A stretch of DNA of 64,000 bases from Amycolatopsis oliviviridis (GTDB taxonomy: Bacteria > Actinomycetota > Actinomycetes > Mycobacteriales > Pseudonocardiaceae), in NCBI RefSeq assembly GCF_014654365.1, contig NZ_BNAY01000003.1:744001-808000 (forward strand). Direction: 5' to 3'. The translations under genes and the position numbers were made by a program. Shown here piece after piece: positions 1 to 7,593 of the stretch. The notes beneath the pieces were generated by a model that was given only the letters and a program-made list of their open reading frames with translations, was not told where the DNA came from and did not search any database. Every line of letters starts with the position of its first letter. Position 1 is the stretch's first letter.

Positions 1-432
1 GCGACGACCGAGGCCAAGCGCCGGCTCGACGAGGCCACGACGACGGCGGCTCAGCGCACGACCGCCGCCCAGCGGAAGGTCGAGCGGCTGGCGGAGATCC
101 GCGAGCAGGCTCGCAAGAGCCTGATGCAGGCCGACGAGGTCCTGAAGGGCAGCGAGGCGATGCTCGCGGCTCTGCCCGAGGAGTCGGTGATCCCGCACGC
201 TTCGAAGCTCGTCGGCGGCGACAGCAAGGCCGAGGAGACGAAGCCCGCGGGCAAACCCGCCGAGCCGCCCGCGTCGAAGGCCGCTGCCCCTGCTCCGGCT
301 CCCGCCAAGCCCGCTCCCGCCAAGCCCGCTTCTTCGGCGCCTGCCGCCGCTGCGCCGAAGAACGGACAGGGCGAGCAGAACGGCCCCAAGGCGAACGGGC
401 AGAAGCCGTCACCGGCCAAAACCGGCTCCTGA
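1..432 (+). CDS. C-terminal part of an Ala/Lys/Glu-rich coiled-coil protein (5' truncated by window edge)
   Basis: The frame is open from base 1 to the TGA at 430-432, so the gene begins before the window. The first ~60 visible residues are charged and helical (TEAKRRLDEATTTAAQRTT...), typical of a long coiled coil. The rest is a low-complexity tail of Ala, Pro and Lys, with 'APAPAKPAPAKPA' as a short tandem motif. No catalytic motif is visible. Tails like this occur in DivIVA/Wag31-type and other actinobacterial cytoskeletal coiled-coil proteins, but the visible part is too generic for a function. A large hairpin begins 12 bases after the stop. An internal ATG at 124 would give a 102-residue protein, but nothing favours it over the open upstream frame. 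Confidence 0.7.
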   Translation, partial: ATTEAKRRLDEATTTAAQRTTAAQRKVERLAEIREQARKSLMQADEVLKGSEAMLAALPEESVIPHASKLVGGDSKAEETKPAGKPAEPPASKAAAPAPAPAKPAPAKPASSAPAAAAPKNGQGEQNGPKANGQKPSPAKTGS

Positions 433-444
433 CCAGCGCGAAGT

Positions 445-501
445 AGCAAGGGACCTTTGCTATCACTCTCTTCCGGAGAGCGATAGCAAAGGTCCCTTGC
501 T
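445..501. terminator. Large hairpin between convergent genes (AGCAAGGGACC-type palindrome)
   Basis: Perfect 20-base arms lie at 445-464 and 482-501, starting AGCAAGGGACCTTTGC. After one mismatch (A465/C481) an inner CTCTC/GAGAG stem closes on a TTCCG loop. The element sits between the coiled-coil gene (plus) and the amidase gene (minus), so it can end transcription from both sides. A single-arm relative lies at 38358-38378. Confidence 0.75.
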
Positions 502-515
502 CTCTTTCAGGGCTG

Positions 516-1841
516 TCAGGAGACGGTGGTGCGAGGCCAAGGGTTGGCCGCTTCGAGCTGGGCGGCGAGGCCGAGGAGGAGCGCTTCCCCACCGGGCGCG
601 GCGACGAGTTGGACGCAGGCAGGGATGCCCGAAGGGTGCACACCGACCGGCACCGACATCGCCGGATAGCCCGCGAGATTCCACAGGCCGGCGAAGCCCG
701 CCACGCGCACCGACGGCAGCACGTTGGCGATCCACCGGCTTTCGTGCCACCTGCGTGCCTTGAGCGGCAGCGTCGCGATCATGGGCGTGACCAGGACGTC
801 GTGGTCGGCGAAGAACTCCTCGGCACGCTCCAGCCAGCGCTCTCGGGTGCTCTCCCGGACCCGCTTGGCCAGCAGGCGCCCGAGCCGGACGTGCGTACGT
901 GTGCGGGGCTGAAGCGCGGCGAAATCGAACTCGGCCGCTTGTTCGGCCGGGCCCGCGACCCAGCGCGCGAGTAGGCCACCGATCGCACCGGCGCTGTACC
1001 GGGGTGTTCCGGGCCCGACGGTGTGCCCGGCCGCACGGAACAGCTCTCCCGCCTGCGCGACGGCCTGCCTGAAGGCGCGCGGCAACGGCGCCCTCGTCAA
1101 CGGGACCTGAGTGGACAGGGCGATGCGAGACCGCTTCGGGTCGGCGAGGTCCGCCAGGCCTGGCTGCTCGGCCAGGACCGACATCAGCACGGCCGCGTCG
1201 GCAACGGTGGTCGTCATCGGACCGTGCGTGGACAGGCCGAACCAGCCGTTCTCCCCCGGTACGCGGACCACGCCTTTACCCGGTTTGAGACCGACGATCC
1301 CGCACATCGCGGACGGCAGCCTGATCGAGCCCAAGCCGTCCGTGCCATGCGCGATGGGCACCAGTCCGGCCGCGACGGCCGCGGCGCTCCCGCCCGATGA
1401 ACCACCCGCCGCGTAGGACGGATTGCGCGGGTTACGCGCCGTCCCGTCCGGATCGTCGCTCGACGGCCAGACGCACAGCTCCGGCACCCGGGTCAGGCCC
1501 ACGATCACCGCGCCGGCGGCGCGCAGCCGCCGGGCTATCTCGCCGTCCTCTGTGGACGGTTCCGGCGAACCCGCGCGCGACCCCCACGAGGAGTACTCGC
1601 CCTCGACCGGCGCGACGTCCTTGACCGCGACTGGCACACCGGCCAACGGCAGGTCCGCCAAGTCCGCGCGTTCGGCGACGGCGGCGGCCTCGGCCAGCGC
1701 CTCGTCGGCCCTGACCCGGCGGAACGCGCCGACCACTCCGTCCGCCGCCGCGATCCGGGCCAGCGCCTCACGCGTCACGTCGACCGGGTCGAGTTCCTTG
1801 GCGCGCACAGCCGCCGCGATTTCCACTGCCGTCTTGACCAT
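516..1841 (-). CDS. Amidase-signature family hydrolase
   Basis: Hydrolyses C-N amide bonds through the Ser-cisSer-Lys triad of the amidase signature family (GatA, fatty-acid amide hydrolase, nitrile-pathway amidases). In this 441-residue protein the Lys is K74 in VAVKD, the Gly/Ser-rich loop GGSSGGS is at 146-152, and the nucleophile is S172 in GLGSIRLP, followed by CGIVGLKP. No signal peptide is visible, so it is probably cytoplasmic. The frame stays open for 40 codons upstream, but that stretch is Ser/Arg-rich and overlaps the next gene, so the ATG giving MVKTAVEIAAAV is chosen. It is not a GatA subunit by context because no gatB or gatC is nearby. The substrate cannot be inferred. Confidence 0.88.
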   Translation of the reverse strand: MVKTAVEIAAAVRAKELDPVDVTREALARIAAADGVVGAFRRVRADEALAEAAAVAERADLADLPLAGVPVAVKDVAPVEGEYSSWGSRAGSPEPSTEDGEIARRLRAAGAVIVGLTRVPELCVWPSSDDPDGTARNPRNPSYAAGGSSGGSAAAVAAGLVPIAHGTDGLGSIRLPSAMCGIVGLKPGKGVVRVPGENGWFGLSTHGPMTTTVADAAVLMSVLAEQPGLADLADPKRSRIALSTQVPLTRAPLPRAFRQAVAQAGELFRAAGHTVGPGTPRYSAGAIGGLLARWVAGPAEQAAEFDFAALQPRTRTHVRLGRLLAKRVRESTRERWLERAEEFFADHDVLVTPMIATLPLKARRWHESRWIANVLPSVRVAGFAGLWNLAGYPAMSVPVGVHPSGIPACVQLVAAPGGEALLLGLAAQLEAANPWPRTTVS

Positions 1842-1869
1842 CCCCGCACTGTAGATCGGGCGGCGAAGA

Positions 1870-2964
1870 TCAGCTGCGCGCCGAACAGGCGAACTTCGCC
1901 GAGTCCGGTTCGAACGCCGGGAAGTCGGTGTAGCCGTCGAGCCTGGCGCCGTAGTAGACATCGTGGTGCGCCTGGGCGAGCGGGGCGTCGAGCGCGAATC
2001 GGGCGGGCAGATCCGGGTTCGCGATGAACAGCCTGCCGAACGCGACCACGTCGGCCAGCCCGGACTCGATCAAGGACTCACCCTCCTCCCGGGAGGTCGG
2101 CTCCTTGGAACGCAGATTCGCGACGAGCGTCCCCGGCCACAAGGGCCGCAGGTGGGACAACGCCTCGGCGTCGGGCGTGTCGATGACGTGCAGGTACGCG
2201 AGCTCGTACCGACGCAGTTCCGTGAGCAGTCGTGAGTACACCTCCTTCCCATCGTCTTCCACGATGTCGTTCTCCGGGTTGCCCGGCGAAATCCGCAGGG
2301 CGACCTTGGCCGCGCCGATCTGTTCGACCACGGCCGCCACCACTTCGAGCGGGAACCCGAGCCGGGCGGCGACGGAACCGCCGTACCTGTCCTCCCTGCG
2401 GTTGGTGTTGCCGGCGAGGAACTCCTGGATGAGGTACCCATTGGCACCGTGGAGTTCCACGCCGTCGAAACCGGCTTCGACGGCCCGGCGGGCGGCCGCG
2501 GCGAAGTCCTGGACGACCTCGCCGATCTCGTCCTCGGTGAGCGCGCGGGGCTCGACCGTGTCCGTCCAGCCCCCGGCCGAGAAGATCCTCCCGGCCTGCC
2601 GGACCGCCGACGGCGCCACCGGCGTCCGGCCTGTCACACCGGGATGGGCGACCCGGCCCGCGTGCCACAGTTGCGCGAAGATGCGGCCACCTTTCTCGTG
2701 CACGGCCTCCGTCACCTCACGCCAGGCCTCGACCTGCCGCTCGGTCACCAGTCCTGGGATGCCCGGGCCGCTCTTGCCGGTCAGGTTGACCCAAACGCCT
2801 TCGCTCACGATCAATCCGGCACTCGCGCGCTGCGCGTAGTACTCGGCCGTCCTCGGATGTGGCACGCCTGTCGTGTCATCGGCACGTCCCCTGGTCATCG
2901 GGGCCATCGCGATGCGGTTCGGCAGCTGGAGCGCAGTGCCGCGGAATGCTTCGAGCAACCTCAT
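1870..2964 (-). CDS. Old yellow enzyme family NADH:flavin oxidoreductase (alkene reductase)
   Basis: FMN-dependent TIM-barrel reductase of the OYE/NemA group, which reduces activated C=C bonds (enones, maleimides, nitro-esters) with NAD(P)H. Visible signatures in 364 residues are the N-terminal MAPMTRGRA flavin loop, FAQLWHAGR at 96-104, and the substrate-anchoring pair H172/N175 in ELHGANGYLIQEFL, followed by the RRxDRYGG motif. The start at MRLLEAF is chosen because the frame upstream of it is the promoter. The gene diverges from a MerR regulator, and a MerR-type operator with an overlong spacer lies in its promoter. The likely role is electrophile or xenobiotic detoxification induced by the MerR ligand; the ligand is unknown. 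Confidence 0.9.
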   Translation of the reverse strand: MRLLEAFRGTALQLPNRIAMAPMTRGRADDTTGVPHPRTAEYYAQRASAGLIVSEGVWVNLTGKSGPGIPGLVTERQVEAWREVTEAVHEKGGRIFAQLWHAGRVAHPGVTGRTPVAPSAVRQAGRIFSAGGWTDTVEPRALTEDEIGEVVQDFAAAARRAVEAGFDGVELHGANGYLIQEFLAGNTNRREDRYGGSVAARLGFPLEVVAAVVEQIGAAKVALRISPGNPENDIVEDDGKEVYSRLLTELRRYELAYLHVIDTPDAEALSHLRPLWPGTLVANLRSKEPTSREEGESLIESGLADVVAFGRLFIANPDLPARFALDAPLAQAHHDVYYGARLDGYTDFPAFEPDSAKFACSARS

Positions 2965-2972
2965 GAACGCGA

Positions 2973-3003
2973 AGCTAAACCCTGACACCGGCGTCACGGT
3001 CAA
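2973..3003 (-). promoter_or_regulatory. MerR-type promoter/operator for the old yellow enzyme gene
   Basis: Read on the minus strand: -35 TTGACC (3003-2998), a 19-base spacer, then TTAGCT (2978-2973). The spacer carries the dyad CCCTGACACCGGCGTCACGG (plus strand, 2980-2999), whose halves match at 8 of 10 positions. A 19-20 base spacer holding a dyad is the hallmark of promoters activated by MerR-family DNA twisting. The -10 ends about nine bases before the ATG, so the message is close to leaderless. The minus-strand gene is the expected target of the adjacent regulator. Confidence 0.75.
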
Positions 3004-3031
3004 CCTCGGTTTCCGCGGCTACTGTGGACAT

Positions 3032-3445
3032 ATGCGGATCGGCGAACTGGCGGAGCGGACCGGGGTGAGCGTCCGCTCGTTGCGGTACTACGAAACGGAA
3101 GGCCTGCTGCGTCCCGATCGAAGCGGCAACGGCTACCGGACCTTCACCGAAGACGACGTCGCCCGCGTTCTGCAGATCCAGCTCTTCTACTCGGCCGGCT
3201 TGTGCAGCGGCAAGATCGCGGAACTCCTTCCCTGCGTTTCCGGGGACCACACGCACTTGGTGCCTTCGCCGGGGATGACGGACGAACTGGAGATCGCCAA
3301 GACTCGGATCCAGAACCAGATCTCCTTGCTCACCACCTCTCTATCGGTTCTGGAGCGTGTCCTGGCCGCGGCCAAGGGGACCGACACCGCCGAGGTACCG
3401 GTTCCTTCCCGGCCCGCCCGGCGTCACCGGGGGATCCACGTCTGA
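3032..3445 (+). CDS. MerR family transcriptional regulator
   Basis: 137 residues. The N-terminal winged helix is intact: MRIGELAERTGVSVRSLRYYETEGLLRPDRSGNGYR holds the recognition helix and the RYYE/GYR wing typical of MerR. A dimerisation helix follows (about 80-125). There are few cysteines (one at 'AGLCSGK', one at 'LLPCVSG'), so a small-molecule or electrophile effector is more likely than a metal. The ATG at 3032 is preferred over upstream in-frame codons because the MerR homology starts exactly there. It is divergent from the OYE gene, whose promoter holds the expected operator 30-50 bases away. Confidence 0.9.
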   Translation: MRIGELAERTGVSVRSLRYYETEGLLRPDRSGNGYRTFTEDDVARVLQIQLFYSAGLCSGKIAELLPCVSGDHTHLVPSPGMTDELEIAKTRIQNQISLLTTSLSVLERVLAAAKGTDTAEVPVPSRPARRHRGIHV

Positions 3446-3451
3446 CGCGGA

Positions 3452-4036
3452 TCAGGCGTTCGGGTCCCGGCCCAGCAATCCGAGCAGCCTGTCCTGCAAG
3501 GGCGCGCTTTCGGGCACCTTCACTTCGGGACCGAAGACGACGATTCCAGGGCCGAAGGCGCCGGGGATCCTCATCTGATCAGGGATCGCCTGCGCTCCGG
3601 GCCACATCCGGGCGACCTCCTCCGGATCGATCGTGTCGTCCTGACCGGTGGCCCGGGCCAGGTCCCAGCCGTGGACCACCATGTCGGCGCTGACGACCTG
3701 ATCGATGTGTTGTTCGGCGGTCATCTTCCCCGCCGGTGTCTCGTGTTCCGTGGCCGCGAGCACCGGGTCGGTGAGAATGGCTTCGACATCGGCCCGAGCC
3801 GCGCGGAAGGCGCCGAGCGGATCCTCCTCGATCGAAGGCGCCGGCCCGAGCGCACGTCCGACGGGGCGCAGCATCGCGCCGTGCATGTCGACGATGTGCC
3901 CGACGACATCCCTGGCGCTCCACTCTTCACACGGAGACCTGTTCTCCCAGCGTCCCGCCTCGACAGCGGCGACCTTGCCCTCGAAAGCGTCGGCCCGGGC
4001 GCGATAACGATCCGCGATGGCGTTCATCGAGCTCAC
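3452..4036 (-). CDS. TIGR03086-type DinB/mycothiol-dependent maleylpyruvate isomerase domain protein
   Basis: 194 residues. The pattern RYRARADAFEGKVAAV..WENRSPCEEWSARDVVGHIVDMHGAML and later QHIDQVVSADMVVHGWDLARATG matches the actinobacterial TIGR03086 family, a DinB-like four-helix fold with His residues that bind a divalent metal. The chemistry is not established for this subfamily; mycothiol-dependent enzymes share the fold. The GTG start at 4036 overlaps the upstream stop as GTGA, so it is translationally coupled to the SRPBCC gene. It is the last gene of an ArsR-SRPBCC-TIGR03086 operon, a frequent actinobacterial arrangement. An ATG three codons later is an alternative start. Confidence 0.85.
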   Translation of the reverse strand: MSSMNAIADRYRARADAFEGKVAAVEAGRWENRSPCEEWSARDVVGHIVDMHGAMLRPVGRALGPAPSIEEDPLGAFRAARADVEAILTDPVLAATEHETPAGKMTAEQHIDQVVSADMVVHGWDLARATGQDDTIDPEEVARMWPGAQAIPDQMRIPGAFGPGIVVFGPEVKVPESAPLQDRLLGLLGRDPNA

Positions 4037-4551
4037 GCCCTCGCCGGGGCGGCCACGACCTCGGCCAGCTTGTCGAAGCCCTCACCGACCCCGCGCTCCA
4101 TCCCGGATTCGAGCACGGCGTCCCGGATCCGTTTCGAGCCGTACCGCACCACCTGGGTCAGGGTGGTGACTCCGTCGTGTTCGACGAACGTCAGCGTCGC
4201 CAAAGCCTGCCCTTCCGACGCTTCGCAGTCCTCGTTCGTCTCCAGGGAGACGAGTCTTTCCGGGCGATCGATCTCCTGGTAGACGCCCTGCAGCAGCATC
4301 TCCATCCCGCCACCGTGCCGTAGCCGGTATCGCCATCTGCCGCCGACCCGCAGGTCGATCTCGCATTCGACTACCTCGCAGCCGTGCGGACCGAACCAGC
4401 GGCGTACCAGCTCCGGTTTGGTCCACGCGTCGAACACCAACGTCCTCGGCGCATCGAAGGACCTCGTCATGAGGATCTCGAAATCGCCGGATTTCGTCAC
4501 GCTGAGAGCACGTCCCATCGTGCTGCTCCTTTCCGCTCGTGCGGTGGTCAT
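4033..4551 (-). CDS. SRPBCC (AHSA1-like) domain protein
   Basis: 172 residues. The SRPBCC/Aha1 C-terminal fold is recognisable from FEILMTRSFDAPRTLVFDAWTKPELVRRWFGPHG near the N-terminus, through RVGGRWRYRL and VYQEIDRPERLVSLE, to the C-terminal helix GMERGVGEGFDKLAEVV. These domains form a hydrophobic cavity and bind lipidic or aromatic ligands; no enzymatic motif is visible. The ATG at 4551 overlaps the ArsR stop as ATGA. The longer open frame upstream only reads through the ArsR gene. In ArsR-SRPBCC pairs this protein is usually the regulated partner, with unknown ligand. Confidence 0.87.
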   Translation of the reverse strand: MTTARAERSSTMGRALSVTKSGDFEILMTRSFDAPRTLVFDAWTKPELVRRWFGPHGCEVVECEIDLRVGGRWRYRLRHGGGMEMLLQGVYQEIDRPERLVSLETNEDCEASEGQALATLTFVEHDGVTTLTQVVRYGSKRIRDAVLESGMERGVGEGFDKLAEVVAAPARA

Positions 4552-4898
4552 TCGGTCTCGTCCCGGTGTTCCGGGTGGCGCAGCTCCCCTTCGAGGACGA
4601 GGTCCAGCTTCGAGAAGGCCCCGTCCCAGTGGTGGCGGTACCCACCGAGCCATTCGGTGGCGTCCTTCAGTGGCTCGGCCACCAGCCGGCACGGGCGACG
4701 CTGGGCATCACGCCCCCTCGCCACCAGCCCGGCCCGCTCCAGCACCTTCAGATGCTTGGAGATGGCGGGCTGGCTCATCGCGAACGGCTCGGCCAGCTCC
4801 GTCACAGTGGCCTCGCCGCGCGCGAGACGAGCGAGGATCGCGCGACGGGTGGGATCGGCGAGTGCCGCGAAGGTGACGTCGAGCAGATCCTGTGCCAC
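4548..4898 (-). CDS. ArsR family transcriptional repressor
   Basis: 116 residues. A winged-helix domain spans almost the whole protein: TFAALADPTRRAILARLARGEATVTELAEPFAMSQPAISKHLKVLERAGLVARGRDAQRRP. The recognition helix is MSQPAISKHLKVL. No paired Cys metal site is present, so this is the SdpR-like branch that usually travels with SRPBCC proteins. The GTG at 4898 has AAAGG nine bases upstream; an earlier GTG at 4922 is in frame but lacks a ribosome site. It is first in a three-gene overlapping operon and probably represses it through the dyad at 4991-5006. Confidence 0.88.
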   Translation of the reverse strand: MAQDLLDVTFAALADPTRRAILARLARGEATVTELAEPFAMSQPAISKHLKVLERAGLVARGRDAQRRPCRLVAEPLKDATEWLGGYRHHWDGAFSKLDLVLEGELRHPEHRDETE

Positions 4899-4990
4899 GG
4901 TCGCCCGCCTTTCAGTTCTCACGAGTTCGAGTTCTCACGTCGCGTTCCATCGGAGCCTGTCCGCGCGACCATGGATAACCTTGCGGTTCC

Positions 4991-5033
4991 ATAACCATGT
5001 GGTAATGTAGGCCGCATCGGACCACCCTGTCAA
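4991..5033 (-). promoter_or_regulatory. Promoter and candidate ArsR operator of the arsR-SRPBCC operon
   Basis: On the minus strand there is a perfect -35 TTGACA (5033-5028), an 18-base spacer, and -10 TACATT (5009-5004). The imperfect dyad ATAACCATGTGGTAAT (4991-5006) covers the -10 and the expected start of transcription, the usual place for an ArsR repressor site. The 5' leader to the GTG would be about 100 bases. Confidence 0.7.
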
Positions 5034-5155
5034 GCTCGACCAGTCAGAACGAGGGAGAGGAAGGAGGTGAGACCAGGTTCTGGCCGGCCGGGAAACGCGC
5101 GAAAGGACACGCGAGCGTGTACTAAAGGGCACCTGGGGTTACCGTCGATGGCGGT

Positions 5156-6397
5156 ATGGACGACGAACGAAACGAGCCGATGAACTCCGGGCGACCGAAG
5201 ACGACGAAACGATGGTTGACCGTCATCCTGGGAACGGTCACCGTTCTGTTCACCAGCGTGCAATGCGGTACGCCGACCGAACAGGCCGGATCGGCGCAGC
5301 CCGCGGGGACCACACCCCCGCCGCGGACCAGCACCGCTTCGAGCCCGTCCAGCTCCAGCCCGCCCGCCTCCTCGCCGTCACCGAGGATCGAGCAGGCGCC
5401 CGCTCCGGACTGTGAAGCCACCATCGCCGGGATGAGCCCCCGGCAGCGGCTGGCCCAGCTGGTAGTGGTCGGCGTGAACGCCGGCGATCCGCAAGCGGCG
5501 GTGAAGCTGGTGCGCGATCAGCAGGTCGGCGGGATCTTCCTCGGCGGCAACGAGACGGCCCTGCTGCAGAACCGCGCGCTGGACGAGGTGCAGAAGGCGG
5601 CGAAGGTACCGGTGTCGGTGGCGATCGACGAGGAAGGCGGCCGCGTCCAGCGGATCGACGCCCTCGACGGCGACATGCCCAGTGCCCGGAAGATGGCCAA
5701 GACCATGACACCGGCACAGGTGCGGACGAAGGCCGCAGAACGAGGTCGGCAGATGCGGGCTCGCGGCGTCACCGTGGACTACGCGCCCGACGCCGACATC
5801 ACCGGCCAGCCGGATCGTGACATCGTCGGTGACCGGTCGTTCGGCGCGGACCCGGAGGTCGCGCGAAAGTACGTCCTGGCGTTCGCACAGGGCCTGCGAG
5901 ACGCCGGGGTGCAGCCGGTGCTGAAGCACTTCCCCTGCCACGGGCACGCCACCGGGGACTCCCACAAGGGATTGGTGCGGACGCCGCCGCTGGCCTCGCT
6001 GCGGAAGGTCGACCTCGTGCCGTACCGGGACATCGACGAGTACGGCGAGGTCGGCGTCATGGTCGGGCATCTGGACGTGCCCGACCTGACCGGCGGCACA
6101 CCGTCGACCCTGGCGGCGCCAGCGTACCGGCTGTTGCGGCAGGACTACGCGTTCGACGGCCCGGTGATCACGGACGATCTCGGGGCGATGAAAGCGATCA
6201 CGTCGCAGTACCCGCTGCCGACGGCGGTGCTCAAGGCCTTGAAGGCGGGAGCGGATCAGGCGTTGTGGTCCTCCGGAGGCAACGTCGGCACGGTACTGGC
6301 CACGCTGGAGCAAGCGCTTGCGTCCGGTGATCTCCCGGCCGCCCGGGTCGACGAGGCCTTGGCCCGGGTGCTCACGGCGAAACGGGCCTGCGGCTGA
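5156..6397 (+). CDS. Glycoside hydrolase family 3 protein (NagZ/LpqI-like), exported
   Basis: 413 residues. A hydrophobic segment at 20-36 ends at C37, followed by a Pro/Ser/Thr linker (to ~80) and a GH3 barrel. NagZ-like enzymes remove N-acetylglucosamine from muropeptides. Diagnostic pieces are IDEEGGRVQR (158-166), the His-Asp loop KHFPCHGHATGDSH (257-270), and the nucleophile motif TDDLGAM (339-345). The family motif is KHFPGHG; Cys replaces the Gly at 261 here. The lipobox (SVQC) is poor, so anchoring as a lipoprotein is uncertain. Two starts, 5156 and 5180, are possible. It resembles mycobacterial LpqI. It stands alone and diverges from the ArsR operon. Confidence 0.85.
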   Translation: MDDERNEPMNSGRPKTTKRWLTVILGTVTVLFTSVQCGTPTEQAGSAQPAGTTPPPRTSTASSPSSSSPPASSPSPRIEQAPAPDCEATIAGMSPRQRLAQLVVVGVNAGDPQAAVKLVRDQQVGGIFLGGNETALLQNRALDEVQKAAKVPVSVAIDEEGGRVQRIDALDGDMPSARKMAKTMTPAQVRTKAAERGRQMRARGVTVDYAPDADITGQPDRDIVGDRSFGADPEVARKYVLAFAQGLRDAGVQPVLKHFPCHGHATGDSHKGLVRTPPLASLRKVDLVPYRDIDEYGEVGVMVGHLDVPDLTGGTPSTLAAPAYRLLRQDYAFDGPVITDDLGAMKAITSQYPLPTAVLKALKAGADQALWSSGGNVGTVLATLEQALASGDLPAARVDEALARVLTAKRACG

Positions 6398-6546
6398 CCG
6401 GCCGCGAGCCCCGGTGAGGCGGTCGATCAGCCGCCCGACGGGGTGACGGGGAAAGCGGTTCGAAAACTCAATGAACACAATGCTGACCAGGCTCGAGCCG
6501 AAGGTGACCCTGATCACCGCCCCGCCGCCCGATCAAGGAGGATCGC

Positions 6547-7485
6547 GTGCCTGGTCCCACGAAGTACCTTCGCCGTCTCGCGCTTACGGCCGCCGCCGCT
6601 GCCGGACTGAGCCTGCTCGCCGTACCGGCCGCGTCAGCCGCGCCGTCGCCGATCGACAGTCCGGTGCGGACCACCGGCTGTCATCGTCCGTCCCCGGTTC
6701 CCGCCGGGGCGACGACGTTGCGGACCTTGACGTCCGGCGGCCTGGTCCGCGAGTACACGGTGCACGTTCCCGCGCGGTACCAGCCGTCGCGGCCGTACCC
6801 GCTGGTGTTGTCGTTCCACGGACACAAGCGGACGTCGAAGTACCAGGAGGAGCTATCCGGGTTTTCCGCGTATGACGCGATTTCCGTCTACCCGCAAGGC
6901 CTCGTGGGCACCGACGGCGAGTCGGCCTGGACAGGCGCGCCGTATTCGGCGGCCGCCGACGACGTGCTGTTCACCAGCGATCTGCTGAACACCCTCCAAC
7001 GGGAACTGTGCGTCGACTCCCGCCGGATCTACGCGACGGGCAAATCGAACGGCGGCGGGTTCGTCGGCGTCCTTGCCTGCCGACTGCCGGGCCGGATCGC
7101 GGCGTTCGCCCCGGTCGCCGGCGCGTTCTACCCGCAAGGCGGCGAGTGCCACCCGTCGCGGCCCGCCCCGATTCTCGACTTCCACGGGACGGCCGACACG
7201 ACGATCCCCTACACCGGGAATCCCGCGAAGGGCCTGCCGACACTGCCGGACTGGCTCACCGCGTGGGCGGACCGGAACGGCTGTTTCCCGCGCCCGATCG
7301 AGTACTCGCCGAAGGCCGACGTCACCGTCCAGCGCTGGCTCGGTTGCTCGCTCCAGCACTACCGGGTCGAGGGAGCCGGACACGTCTGGCCGAGCACCGG
7401 ACCGAACAACGACTCCGCCACTCCAACCGTCATCGACGCGACACCGGTCATCTGGAAGTTCCTGCTCGCCCACCGTCTGCGTTAA
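6547..7485 (+). CDS. Secreted alpha/beta-hydrolase esterase (PHB depolymerase/feruloyl esterase-like, LpqC type)
   Basis: 312 residues with a clear Sec signal peptide (KYLRR then an Ala/Leu core, cleavage near ASA-A at ~31). Mature features fit the CE1/PHB-depolymerase esterase family: YPLVLSFHGH, the nucleophile elbow GKSNGGG with S167, FHGTADTTIPY carrying the acid, and GAGHVWP carrying the His. It hydrolyses ester bonds outside the cell; the natural substrate (polyester, feruloyl sugar, other) cannot be read from sequence. The GTG start is supported by AAGGAGG six bases upstream. It is monocistronic between the GH3 gene and the TetR-P450 operon. Confidence 0.88.
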   Translation: MPGPTKYLRRLALTAAAAAGLSLLAVPAASAAPSPIDSPVRTTGCHRPSPVPAGATTLRTLTSGGLVREYTVHVPARYQPSRPYPLVLSFHGHKRTSKYQEELSGFSAYDAISVYPQGLVGTDGESAWTGAPYSAAADDVLFTSDLLNTLQRELCVDSRRIYATGKSNGGGFVGVLACRLPGRIAAFAPVAGAFYPQGGECHPSRPAPILDFHGTADTTIPYTGNPAKGLPTLPDWLTAWADRNGCFPRPIEYSPKADVTVQRWLGCSLQHYRVEGAGHVWPSTGPNNDSATPTVIDATPVIWKFLLAHRLR

Positions 7486-7545
7486 GAACCCGTCGATTTC
7501 CTTGCCGGACCCGTCCCTCCGGCGCTACCGTCGAACCTGACCGGA

Positions 7546-7569
7546 TGACCAGATGAGCAAATCTGGTCA
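7546..7569 (+). promoter_or_regulatory. Candidate TetR operator, perfect 9-bp inverted repeat
   Basis: TGACCAGAT (7546-7554) and ATCTGGTCA (7561-7569) are perfect reverse complements separated by six bases (gagcaa). The site ends 24 bases before the GTG start of the TetR gene, in the position expected for autorepression of the TetR-P450 operon. Confidence 0.7.
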
Positions 7570-7593
7570 CGAAGTCAGAGACTGGGAGCGCAC

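Noticed and set aside
5067..5183. Possible 38-codon upstream ORF (GTG 5067) after a perfect AAGGAGGTGA, ending in an ATGA overlap with an ATG of the GH3 gene.
   Set aside because: The Shine-Dalgarno-like sequence includes the GTG itself, so spacing is impossible for initiation, and the peptide shows no motif. It may matter as a 16S-complementary sequence, but I cannot support a gene.
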